NCBI GenBank assembly: GCA_003164675.1
Contig: PLTX01000111.1
Location: 273 to 64,261, forward strand
Length of the DNA stretch: 63,989 nucleotides
From: Verrucomicrobiota bacterium
Lineage (GTDB): Bacteria; Verrucomicrobiota; Verrucomicrobiia; Palsa-1439
Direction: 5' to 3'
Shown here: in pieces, positions 1-6,716 of the stretch
Position numbering within the stretch: position 1 is the first letter of the stretch
Layout of the letters: each line of letters opens with the position of its first letter
Notes under the pieces: model-generated
The model's input: the letters and a program-made list of their open reading frames with translations, nothing else
What the model was told of the DNA's origin: nothing
Databases searched by the model: none
Position numbers and translations under genes: made by a program

Positions 1-1624
1 GCGCCTGCCGGAGCATCTGCTTGTCTTCCTGCTGACTGACGCCGACCATTCGGGCAACCAACGCCGTCGCTGACGCAAGATGGTCGGGCGTTAGCGGAAG
101 ACATTTCGTGTCGAGGTAATTGATTGTAATGTTGCCGTCTGGCTGGATGATGATTGGCTTGGCATTTGGATCAACGGTCTGCACGTAAATGCCGTAGGAA
201 AGTCCCTCCTCGATGATGACGGTGTACGCGAAGTAGCCTTCGGTCTGCGTGAGAAGGTCGCAAACCGTAACGGACTTGCCGGCCCCGCTCATGCCCAGCA
301 ACACGGCGTGCTGCGGCGAGACGTTCGATTCCTGCCCGGCAAATGTCTTGATGCCGACGAGATTGTTCGCTGAGCCTTCGTAGATCGCTTCAGCGGTGTC
401 CAAGTGGCCGGTGAACGTCGCGCAAAACGGTAGCATGTCCGCGATATACCGGCTCTCGCCGTACAGTTTGCGGTGCTCGTACCGGCCCCACGTCCAGCCG
501 GGCCACGTCTCGTAAAACAACTGGCGCGATGTGCTCGGCAGCGCCGTCTCGAAATACTGTGCGCTGTTCATGCTGTTGATTGCGTTCTTGATGGCGCTGG
601 TCTTGACGGACAGCCCTTCCTTGGTCTTGTCCCAAGTGCGCACGATGAACTGCGCGTGAAACGGCAGCGTGTCGCCCCGCGCGAGCGCCGCAATCTTGCG
701 CTGCTTCTTTTCCAGCACGGTCAGCAGCGACACCTTTTTCTCGCTGGCATAGTCGCCGGCGATTCGGTCGTGCTCTTTTTCTTCCTTGAGGATCTCCTGA
801 CGCACCGGCAGCGGGTCGATGTTGACCGTGATCGTGTAGTCGAGAAGCCGGAGATTGGTGAGCCGACGAATCAGGCCGGGGTGCGTCATCTTCGGCCAGC
901 GCGTCAGCACGATGACGGAGTGATAGTAGCCGTCCATCCAAAACCCGTAGTCGGACTGGCCGTTGGCTTCACAGTGCCAGCAGTTCTCCTGGATGGACAA
1001 CTCCGGGTCGAAGGTGTCGAGAATGTCGTAATCGAATCGCTCGGCCAGGGACGGGTTCAGGAACATCTTGTAATGCCGGTAATGATCGGCGTCGGTCATT
1101 GGGATGATACGCGCGCCTTGCCCGGCGAAAATATTGGCCAGCAGTTCGTGGACTTGGGAGAATTCGGCCTGCATCTGCTCCAGCGTCATTTCGTAGAACG
1201 CCGCCAGCGCCTTGGCGGTGCTGGTGGCCTTCGGCGAAGTCTCGATCTTGCGCGAGATGTAGAGGATGAGCCGTTGCCGGCGCAGATTGCGGTCTGCCAT
1301 CGCCTGCCAGTACCGCATGAACCGCTCGTTCCGGCACCGTTTGGTCCAAACGTTATGCATCTTCTCGGTTTCCTGCTGGTAACGGAGCAGCGGGGCGCGG
1401 TAGTCGGAGTCGCAGTAGAATTGCACCTGCAGACGGCGCGAGTCGCCGAGTGATGCGAGCAGAAGTGTGACTTGGTCTTGGAATTCGTTCAGGTCGGAAA
1501 CCTGCGCGTTGTCGAGTTCGGGCGGTTCAAAGATGAACCCTTTGGAGACGAAGCACCCCTGGCGCAGGCCGTTGAAAACAATCAGGTCGCGGACGAAATA
1601 GCCGTGTGGGGCGTTATCTAACAT
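1..1624 (-). CDS. VirB4/TraC-like conjugative ATPase (3' part beyond window)
   Basis: Hexameric ATPase that powers a type IV secretion channel from the cytoplasmic face of the inner membrane. The minus-strand reading frame opens with ATG at 1624 and stays open to the window edge, giving about 541 codons. A Walker A motif (GMSGAGKSVT) lies at 271-300, near residue 445, which is where VirB4/TraC proteins of 800-900 residues carry it. The N-terminal part before it fits the less conserved VirB4 N-domain. The start overlaps the end of the VirB3-like gene by 11 bases, so the two are translationally coupled in a virB2-virB3-virB4 order. The C-terminal ATPase half, including Walker B, is outside the window, so completeness cannot be judged. 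Confidence 0.85.
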   Translation of the reverse strand, partial: MLDNAPHGYFVRDLIVFNGLRQGCFVSKGFIFEPPELDNAQVSDLNEFQDQVTLLLASLGDSRRLQVQFYCDSDYRAPLLRYQQETEKMHNVWTKRCRNERFMRYWQAMADRNLRRQRLILYISRKIETSPKATSTAKALAAFYEMTLEQMQAEFSQVHELLANIFAGQGARIIPMTDADHYRHYKMFLNPSLAERFDYDILDTFDPELSIQENCWHCEANGQSDYGFWMDGYYHSVIVLTRWPKMTHPGLIRRLTNLRLLDYTITVNIDPLPVRQEILKEEKEHDRIAGDYASEKKVSLLTVLEKKQRKIAALARGDTLPFHAQFIVRTWDKTKEGLSVKTSAIKNAINSMNSAQYFETALPSTSRQLFYETWPGWTWGRYEHRKLYGESRYIADMLPFCATFTGHLDTAEAIYEGSANNLVGIKTFAGQESNVSPQHAVLLGMSGAGKSVTVCDLLTQTEGYFAYTVIIEEGLSYGIYVQTVDPNAKPIIIQPDGNITINYLDTKCLPLTPDHLASATALVARMVGVSQQEDKQMLRQA

Positions 1625-1961
1625 GCTGGCCCTTCAGCGGATGCCCGGGATGGCGGCATGTGTCAGGGCCGAAGCCAGATCCCTTGATCCATAAATCCAC
1701 GCAATCCCTGTCGTAGCCCGGCGGTTTGCCCTGCCGGAAGCCGTACACGTACACGAGCGTCAGCAGCAGCGGAATCGCCGCGATCACCAACGACATAATA
1801 AATGACACCTTCGCTACGCTGAACGTGATCAACAGCGTCATGACCGATCCGAAGCAGCCGCCGGTCATGTACCAGAACAAGTTCCCCTCAAGCCCCCACG
1901 TCCGGCCTTTGGAGTCGTCGGCGCTGTTGGTCTCGGTGAGTCGCAGCGTTTGATTGCTCAT
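1614..1961 (-). CDS. VirB3-like inner-membrane T4SS subunit
   Basis: This 115-residue protein has two closely spaced hydrophobic segments (about residues 28-48 and 52-72) followed by a polar tail, the usual shape of VirB3/TraL proteins that sit beside VirB4 in the inner membrane. I base the call mainly on size, topology and gene order: it lies between a VirB2-like pilin gene and a VirB4 gene, with an ATGA overlap upstream and an 11-base overlap downstream. Direct sequence resemblance to a named VirB3 is not strong by eye. The C-terminus (about 40 residues after the second segment) is longer than in many VirB3 proteins. Confidence 0.6.
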   Translation of the reverse strand: MSNQTLRLTETNSADDSKGRTWGLEGNLFWYMTGGCFGSVMTLLITFSVAKVSFIMSLVIAAIPLLLTLVYVYGFRQGKPPGYDRDCVDLWIKGSGFGPDTCRHPGHPLKGQHVR

Positions 1962-2245
1962 TGGAAAGTGCCCACGTCAGCGGTGGACGCCCCAAGGCCA
2001 AACGACACGAACAGCGCCTTCACGATCACCGGCGCGCCGGCAATGATGAGACCTCCGATGATGGAGAGTTTCCCGGAATCAGTGTCGCCACGGCGAATCG
2101 CGAAGCCGCCACTGATGACACAGATTGTGCCGAAGATGAACCCGATGAGCATGACGATACCCAACGCGCTGCTCACGCCTTCGATCAAGGTCGCGGCGAG
2201 GATGGGCGTGAACCGAAGGGTGGTTGCCAGAAGTAATGTTTTCAT
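1958..2245 (-). CDS. VirB2-like pilin or T4SS membrane subunit
   Basis: This 95-residue protein starts with a signal-like hydrophobic stretch, then has two strongly hydrophobic, glycine-rich segments (about residues 24-46 and 60-82) separated by a short charged loop, the layout of VirB2/TrbC pilins. I chose ATG 2245 rather than the longer frame to 2299 because the longer N-terminus would be translated from the operator at 2281-2298. It is the first gene of the virB2-virB3-virB4 operon and shares ATGA with virB3. The operator 35 bases upstream suggests that pilus production is controlled together with the relaxase and excisionase. The pilin assignment rests on topology and order. Confidence 0.6.
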   Translation of the reverse strand: MKTLLLATTLRFTPILAATLIEGVSSALGIVMLIGFIFGTICVISGGFAIRRGDTDSGKLSIIGGLIIAGAPVIVKALFVSFGLGASTADVGTFQ

Positions 2246-2280
2246 TGGCGACAGGTTGTACTGCGATTTGCTGGCGTTGC

Positions 2281-2298
2281 TGTTCGCAGGCGCGAACA
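2281..2298. promoter_or_regulatory. Element operator copy 1 (TGTTCGC-N4-GCGAACA), divergent
   Basis: Perfect 7-bp inverted repeat TGTTCGC/GCGAACA with spacer AGGC. It lies between two divergent genes: 35 bases before the virB2-like start (2245) and 33 bases before the ClpB-like start (2332), so one bound protein could control both. The same palindrome recurs at 34159-34176 and 37422-37439, with a weaker copy at 30377-30394, always 32-35 bases before a start codon. Confidence 0.75.
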
Positions 2299-2331
2299 AT
2301 TTTCAGGGCTGGATCGGATAAATGAGAACCG

Positions 2332-3243
2332 ATGAATGCGGCAATTTCACCGGTGAAATCGAATGGCAAGCTGCATGAACTGGAATCACACCTGCGGCAG
2401 CGGATTCGCGGCCAAGACCACGTGTTGCCACGGGTCGTGTCACTGCTTCACCGTGGCGAACTAGGGCTAACGAAACCCGGCCGCCCGCGTGGGAGCTTCC
2501 TGTTTCTCGGACCGACTGGTGTGGGCAAAACGGAGCTTACACTCACGTTCACCAGTTTCCTGATGAGCAACGCCCTGGCATTCCGCTTCGACATGTCGGA
2601 GTACCAGACGCAAGAAAGCCTCGGCTTGCTGCTTGGCGGTAAGCTTGGTGAACGCGGGACACTGGGGATGGTTTACGACCGCTCGAAAATCGGCACGCTG
2701 CTTTTCGACGAAATCGAAAAGGCACATCCCCGCGTGTTGGATGTGTTCCTCCAGATTTTGGACGCCGCCCGCGTAACGCTGGCAACCGGCGAAACGTTGG
2801 AGTTGAGCGGCTTCTACATCGTGTTCACGTCGAACATTGGCAGCGCCGATCTGATGAACCTGCAATACTCAACGCCCGCCACGATGGAGCGTCACGTCCT
2901 GACGCGCGCTCAACAATCAATGCGCCCCGAACTTTACGCCCGCATTACGGAAAAGCTGGTGTTTGGCCGCCTGACATACGATCACCAGTTGGAAATCGCC
3001 CACTTGTTGCTGAATCAGGAATTGGCGTTCCTGAAATCCAAAGGCCACGAACTCACACCGGATGCCACGGTTCTCCCGTTCCTAGTGCGTCGCGGATTTC
3101 ATCCGAAACTCGGTGCGCGCCCCATGCGTGATGCCGTTGAAAAACTTGTCGGCGATGCCGTGGCGATTGATCTGCTGACTGGCGGCAGCGGCTGCGGCAG
3201 CCTGGTCGTGGATGAGACAGCGAATGCCCTGATCATCAGCTAA
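2332..3243 (+). CDS. Stand-alone ClpB/ClpA D2-type AAA+ ATPase
   Basis: AAA+ unfoldase module of 303 residues that corresponds to only the second nucleotide-binding domain plus the small C-terminal domain of ClpB/ClpA. Visible motifs are Walker A GPTGVGKTEL (about residue 62), the DMSEY segment (about 86), Walker B with IEKAH (LLFDEIEKAH, about 124), sensor-1 TSN (about 162) and sensor-2 GARPMR (about 262). Full ClpB has about 860 residues with an N-domain, D1 and a coiled coil, all absent here, and there is no sign of a broken upstream half. The start at 2332 is 33 bases from the shared divergent operator, which ties the gene to conjugation. It may remodel T4SS or relaxosome proteins; that role is inferred. 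Confidence 0.85.
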   Translation: MNAAISPVKSNGKLHELESHLRQRIRGQDHVLPRVVSLLHRGELGLTKPGRPRGSFLFLGPTGVGKTELTLTFTSFLMSNALAFRFDMSEYQTQESLGLLLGGKLGERGTLGMVYDRSKIGTLLFDEIEKAHPRVLDVFLQILDAARVTLATGETLELSGFYIVFTSNIGSADLMNLQYSTPATMERHVLTRAQQSMRPELYARITEKLVFGRLTYDHQLEIAHLLLNQELAFLKSKGHELTPDATVLPFLVRRGFHPKLGARPMRDAVEKLVGDAVAIDLLTGGSGCGSLVVDETANALIIS

Positions 3244-3553
3244 CGACTGCGAGCTGGTGCGAACAGATGGCTTCGGTCTGCGGTCGGCGGGCGGAAGTGG
3301 AGCGGCGGCGAAACGGAGCGTCTAGCGAAGCGAAGCCAGAGCGCAACGGCAACGCCGAGCCGGAGACGGAAGCGAACGCATGTGCCATGAACCAAGAAAG
3401 TTCCGCTCGTGACGAGCGCGGGCTTTGCGGAGCGGAACAAGCGTGGTCGAGGAGGGAAGCAGGGCCGAGACCGGAAGCGCGTGGAGCACAGCGAAGCCCG
3501 CGTTGGTCACGGCAGGTCACCTCGGTGATGTAGTCATCAAGCTTTCGGGGGTA
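3244..3553. other. Gene-free stretch rich in inverted repeats
   Basis: No convincing gene is seen between the AAA+ gene and the cassette promoter. The stretch is full of short pairing arms: GTTCCGCTC at 3400-3408 pairs with GAGCGGAAC at 3430-3438, GCTCGTGACGAGC near 3405-3417 is a 6-bp hairpin, and a 21-base arm at 3407-3427 is repeated in inverted form at 3493-3513 with three differences. A structured transcript, a terminator cluster or a protein-binding region are all possible; none can be named. Confidence 0.4.
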
Positions 3554-3582
3554 TTGACAACTGTCGTACGCTGTGGTAAGAA
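3554..3582 (+). promoter_or_regulatory. Sigma70-type promoter of the nucleotide-modification cassette
   Basis: A perfect -35 box TTGACA (3554-3559) is followed after 17 bases by a -10 box TAAGAA (3577-3582), placing the transcript start near 3590, about 25 bases before the first start codon (3615). No other candidate promoter is evident before the overlapping genes that follow, so this promoter probably drives the whole cassette. Confidence 0.65.
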
Positions 3583-3592
3583 TCGCTTACCA
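3574..3592. promoter_or_regulatory. Cassette operator TGGTAAG-N5-CTTACCA
   Basis: Perfect 7-bp inverted repeat with a 5-base spacer. It covers the -10 box and the expected transcript start, so a bound repressor would block transcription. The likely binder is the XRE protein at 3902-4249, which would make the cassette self-repressed and open to induction when the ImmA/IrrE-type protease (4246-5106) cleaves the repressor. Palindrome and position are seen; the binder is inferred. Confidence 0.6.
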
Positions 3593-3614
3593 TGTGTAAT
3601 AGGAGATAGGTTTT

Positions 3615-3905
3615 ATGAAGGCATCACGAGAGGACATTCGCGGTTGCGTGATTGAGTCGTTGCAGCGCGTTTTGGACAAACCGGTCGCGACGCAAATTGA
3701 CGACAACACAAATCCCATCCAAGATTTCGGTTTGGAAAGCGCGGACGGTGTCGATTACGCCTGCGTCCTCAGCGAACGTTTGCGCTATGTAATCCCCCAT
3801 GACGTGAACCCGTTCGTGGATGATTCGGGGCGGCGGGCGCGGAAGGTCGGAGAGATTGTGGATTTGATGTGCAGCTTGCTAGCAAACCAGGAGGTTACGC
3901 GATGA
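3615..3905 (+). CDS. Acyl-carrier-protein-like protein
   Basis: This 96-residue protein has the carrier-protein layout: a first helix, a long loop and a GLES motif with Ser42 at the position where ACPs carry the 4'-phosphopantetheine arm (usually DSL or DS-hydrophobic). The second helix, VDYACVLSERL, follows directly. A C-terminal NPFVDD segment is typical of small free-standing ACP-like proteins. It is preceded by a good ribosome-binding site (AGGAGATAGG), is the first gene after the cassette promoter and overlaps the XRE gene by ATGA. No fatty-acid or polyketide genes are nearby, so it may carry an acyl or aminoacyl group for a modification step, or serve as a regulatory partner. The fold is likely; the cargo is unknown. 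Confidence 0.65.
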   Translation: MKASREDIRGCVIESLQRVLDKPVATQIDDNTNPIQDFGLESADGVDYACVLSERLRYVIPHDVNPFVDDSGRRARKVGEIVDLMCSLLANQEVTR

Positions 3906-4249
3906 GCGAGCAGGAGAACACACCGCGGACAGCCATTGCGGGCCGGTTACGGGCGGCACGAGAGCAGGCCGGTCTCTCGCAGGGGCAGGTGGCGAAACTG
4001 CTTCAGGTTCAGCGCCCGACGATTTCGGAGATCGAAGCCGGACGGCGGAAAGTTCCGGCTGAGGAACTGGCTCGATTCGCGGTAATCTATGACGTGAGCG
4101 TTTCCTGGCTGGCGACGGACGAGTCGGAAGTGCCGGACCCTGCGGTTGAGTTGGCTGCGCGTGAGCTTGCCAAACTGAAGAAAGAGGATCTGGACAGTGT
4201 TTTGCAGCTTCTCAAGACCTTGCGGAAGGCGGAAGATCGTCGCAAATGA
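3902..4249 (+). CDS. XRE-family HTH repressor
   Basis: DNA-binding regulator of 115 residues. A helix-turn-helix of the Cro/C1 type occupies about residues 11-65 (RLRAAREQAGLSQGQVAKLL, then RPTISEIEAGRR), followed by a short helical tail. The start is fixed by a strong GGAGG site 7 bases upstream and the ATGA overlap with the ACP-like gene. It also overlaps the protease gene by ATGA. XRE and ImmA/IrrE pairs commonly act as repressor and anti-repressor protease, as in ICEBs1 ImmR/ImmA. The palindrome over the cassette promoter (3574-3592) is its probable operator. Confidence 0.9.
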   Translation: MSEQENTPRTAIAGRLRAAREQAGLSQGQVAKLLQVQRPTISEIEAGRRKVPAEELARFAVIYDVSVSWLATDESEVPDPAVELAARELAKLKKEDLDSVLQLLKTLRKAEDRRK

Positions 4250-5106
4250 GCACCAGGATGGAAATTGCCCGGCAGGGCCTACGGGGCGCGTTGGAAACAC
4301 GCCGGCATAGTGGCAAATCGAAGTCAGAGCCGATCTGCATCTTCGACTTCGCCGAGGGGCTCGGCGTCGAGGTCAAGTTTTGCCCCGGAAACAGCTTTGG
4401 CGGGATGTATGCCAAGGCGTCACAAACCATCCTTGTGCCATCTCTTCGTCCTCCGGGCCGTCAAGCGTTCACCTGTGCCCATGAGTTGGGACACTGGTTT
4501 TTCGGACATGGAACACGCGTTGATGAATTGGAGGACATGGAGCGTGACCGCGACGACCAACCCGAAGAGTGGCTGGCAAATAGTTTTGCCAGTTACCTGC
4601 TGATGCCGCCATGGTCGGTTGGGGAGGCATTCGCCAAGCGGCATTGGAACCCCGGCAGTTGCACACCAACGCAGGTGTACGTTATCGCCGGGCAGTTCGG
4701 CGTTGGATACGAGACTCTCGTGCAACACCTATGCTGGTCGCTGCGGCTGACGCCCGCCCACCATGCGGAGCGACTGTTGAAAACGACGCCCAAGCAATTG
4801 CGCCGGCTGGTGCTGGGTCACGATGAGGCGCGCCATTTGGTGATTGCAGACCGGGCTTGGAGCACGGTAGCTGTCGATCTTCAAGTGGGTGATGTGGCCA
4901 TTTTTCCGGAGACTGTCAGCGTAGAAGGGCCAAGTGCCGCGATTACCAGCACGCACGAAATGGGCGTCGTGGTGACCGGTAAAGTGCCTGGGATCTTGCG
5001 GGCTGAATCGGCAGACGGATCGTGGGCCGTGTTCGTCCGGGTCTGCCGCAAGGATTTCACAGGGCGAAGCACCTACCGTTTTCTGGAGGATCCGGATGTC
5101 GGCTAA
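4246..5106 (+). CDS. ImmA/IrrE-family metallo-endopeptidase
   Basis: Zinc protease of 286 residues. The HELGH motif (residues 79-83) gives two zinc ligands and the catalytic Glu, and EEWLANSFASYLLMP (about 107-121) supplies the third ligand and the conserved tail seen in the COG2856 family. The roughly 140 residues after the protease core are longer than in ImmA and may be a sensor domain. It overlaps the XRE gene by ATGA and the next gene by 11 bases, so regulator, protease and enzymes are translated together. By analogy with ImmA and IrrE it probably cleaves the XRE repressor after a stress signal; substrate and signal are inferred. Confidence 0.88.
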   Translation: MSTRMEIARQGLRGALETRRHSGKSKSEPICIFDFAEGLGVEVKFCPGNSFGGMYAKASQTILVPSLRPPGRQAFTCAHELGHWFFGHGTRVDELEDMERDRDDQPEEWLANSFASYLLMPPWSVGEAFAKRHWNPGSCTPTQVYVIAGQFGVGYETLVQHLCWSLRLTPAHHAERLLKTTPKQLRRLVLGHDEARHLVIADRAWSTVAVDLQVGDVAIFPETVSVEGPSAAITSTHEMGVVVTGKVPGILRAESADGSWAVFVRVCRKDFTGRSTYRFLEDPDVG

Positions 5107-5926
5107 CACGCCAGAGGTGATCGATGAGCGCAACCTCTCCCATGCCTGGGCGAGGGCGTTCCTGACGATGATGGATCGCAGTGATCGCGAGCTTGCGCCT
5201 TTGACAATATCCATCACTGGGTTTGATGCTGGCCTGCCGATTGAGGAGGTGCGGATTCGCCAAGCACTGGATGCATCATTGGCTGAACAGGACAAGTACA
5301 GTTCCGCGGTCTCAGGGTTGACCATTTTCCCGTACAAGTACTGGGACCGGGAGGGGCGGCCGGAGTGTCGCAAACTCTCGGAATGGTATCTCAGGCAATA
5401 TCTGCCACGGCTAAAGGCTCGGGATCGCCTCAACAAGAAGGGAACGTACTTCGAACGCATGATCGCCTACCACGGCGTGAAGCAACATGATGAGCAGGAT
5501 GAGGTCGTGGTCAAGAACCAGTTGCAGCACATCATCGATATTTGGAACAGAGACAGGGGAAACGGTACGCGTCCCCGGCAGTCAGCGCTTCAAGTTGCTT
5601 GTTTCGATCCCGCCAAAGATCATACTGGTTCAACACGAAGTGGGTTTCCCTGCCTTCAGCAAGTCAGCTTTGCGTATGGACATCGTGGGGAAATCGTAGT
5701 CAGCGCGTACTATCCCACCCAATACATTTATGACCGTGCGTACGGCAATTATCTTGGTTTGTGCCATTTGGGGCATTTCATGGCCTGCGAGATGGGGTTG
5801 CAGATTGCGCGTCTCAACTGTTTTATTGCCCATCCGGAACTTGGCGGCGTGAACAAAGGCGCATTGACAGAGTTGGTTGCGGTGGTGCGGGATTGTCTTA
5901 GTATCAATAGAACGGAGCCTAAGTGA
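5096..5926 (+). CDS. Thymidylate-synthase-like protein, divergent
   Basis: This 276-residue protein has a C-terminal half that aligns with the thymidylate synthase core. FPCL carries a Cys (residue 186) at the place of the catalytic Cys. The segment from Y206 through N218 and GLCHLGHFMACEMGL matches the substrate loop and following helix that hold GLPFN in classical enzymes. The arginine of the YQRS motif that binds the dUMP phosphate seems to be replaced (YYPT), so it may bind a different nucleotide or only act as a partner. The N-terminal 90 residues are unlike the classical enzyme. A GGAGGA site precedes the start, and it overlaps the protease gene. It is one of two thymidylate-synthase-fold proteins in the cassette (the other is at 8370-9434). 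Confidence 0.65.
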   Translation: MSANTPEVIDERNLSHAWARAFLTMMDRSDRELAPLTISITGFDAGLPIEEVRIRQALDASLAEQDKYSSAVSGLTIFPYKYWDREGRPECRKLSEWYLRQYLPRLKARDRLNKKGTYFERMIAYHGVKQHDEQDEVVVKNQLQHIIDIWNRDRGNGTRPRQSALQVACFDPAKDHTGSTRSGFPCLQQVSFAYGHRGEIVVSAYYPTQYIYDRAYGNYLGLCHLGHFMACEMGLQIARLNCFIAHPELGGVNKGALTELVAVVRDCLSINRTEPK

Positions 5927-5951
5927 ACGGCAATATGAGGGAGGCACATGT

Positions 5952-6716
5952 ATGGCATTCTGGAACAGTGAACTAATCAAACAGCGTGCCCCGACTGAGA
6001 AGCTACTTGTTCCCTATGATCAAGGCCGCGTGGTTACTGGGGCATATGAACTCAGTCTGGGGTCAGAATCGTATATCACATCCGACCCCACACAGGCGAA
6101 ACGCTCATTCAGCGACGGCGCACAGCTAAACATACCCCCTGGTCAGTTTGGGATGTTGATGACGAAAGAGAGCATTTGCATTCCAGATGACGCCATCGGG
6201 TTTATCTCCATAAAGGCGACCATCAAATTCCAAGGGCTCGTGAACGTGTCTGGATTTCATGTGGACCCCGGCTGGAAAGGGCCGTTGAAATTCGCAGTTT
6301 ACAATGCCGGCAGCAAGAACGTGCCTCTAATAGTAGGGGAAAGGACATTCCTGCTTTGGTTCAGCGCATTGACAGGAAAGACAACGGATGTAAGAACGAA
6401 AGGTGGGACGATGGGGCTAACACGCGAGGACATTGAGCGCATTCAGGGGGAGGTTTCATCTCCTGCAGAACTTAAAAAGGAGATGGACAGCTTGCGAACG
6501 CAGCTAAGGATTGTGGAAATAGTAGGCGCGGCGGTTGCCGTCGCATTTTTAGGTGCTTATGCAGGTCTCATTGTAGAGAAGCTGGGGGGTAAGGGTGAAG
6601 TGGCGCCAAGTCCGCAAATCAATCAGGTGCAACCTAGCGTATCCCAGCCAGCGGTGGCAGTCGGCAGCAATCAAGTGCAGCGCGGCCAGACCCCAAACGC
6701 GCAGCGCGCGCCATGA
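5952..6716 (+). CDS. dCTP deaminase/dUTPase-fold protein with membrane anchor
   Basis: This 254-residue protein (start chosen at 5952, after GGGAGG) has an N-terminal domain that follows the Dcd/dUTPase jelly roll: AYELSLG (31-37), PPGQFGMLMTKE (62-73), VDPGWKG (104-110), then VYNAG (116-120). Compared with E. coli Dcd, the catalytic Glu138 falls at Ala115 and the SSLAR segment is changed to ATIKF, so classical deamination is unlikely. After the domain come a charged helix (170-186), one membrane segment (about 188-208) and a Pro/Gln-rich tail. It may be a nucleotide sensor or a membrane-tethered binding subunit. It overlaps the next gene by ATGA. Fold assignment is good; activity is doubtful. 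Confidence 0.7.
   Translation: MAFWNSELIKQRAPTEKLLVPYDQGRVVTGAYELSLGSESYITSDPTQAKRSFSDGAQLNIPPGQFGMLMTKESICIPDDAIGFISIKATIKFQGLVNVSGFHVDPGWKGPLKFAVYNAGSKNVPLIVGERTFLLWFSALTGKTTDVRTKGGTMGLTREDIERIQGEVSSPAELKKEMDSLRTQLRIVEIVGAAVAVAFLGAYAGLIVEKLGGKGEVAPSPQINQVQPSVSQPAVAVGSNQVQRGQTPNAQRAP

Noticed and set aside
473-1453. Plus-strand open frame of 326 codons
   Set aside because: It is antisense to the VirB4-like gene, which has Walker A and a coupled start. The translation has no known motif and is rich in residues typical of shadow frames.
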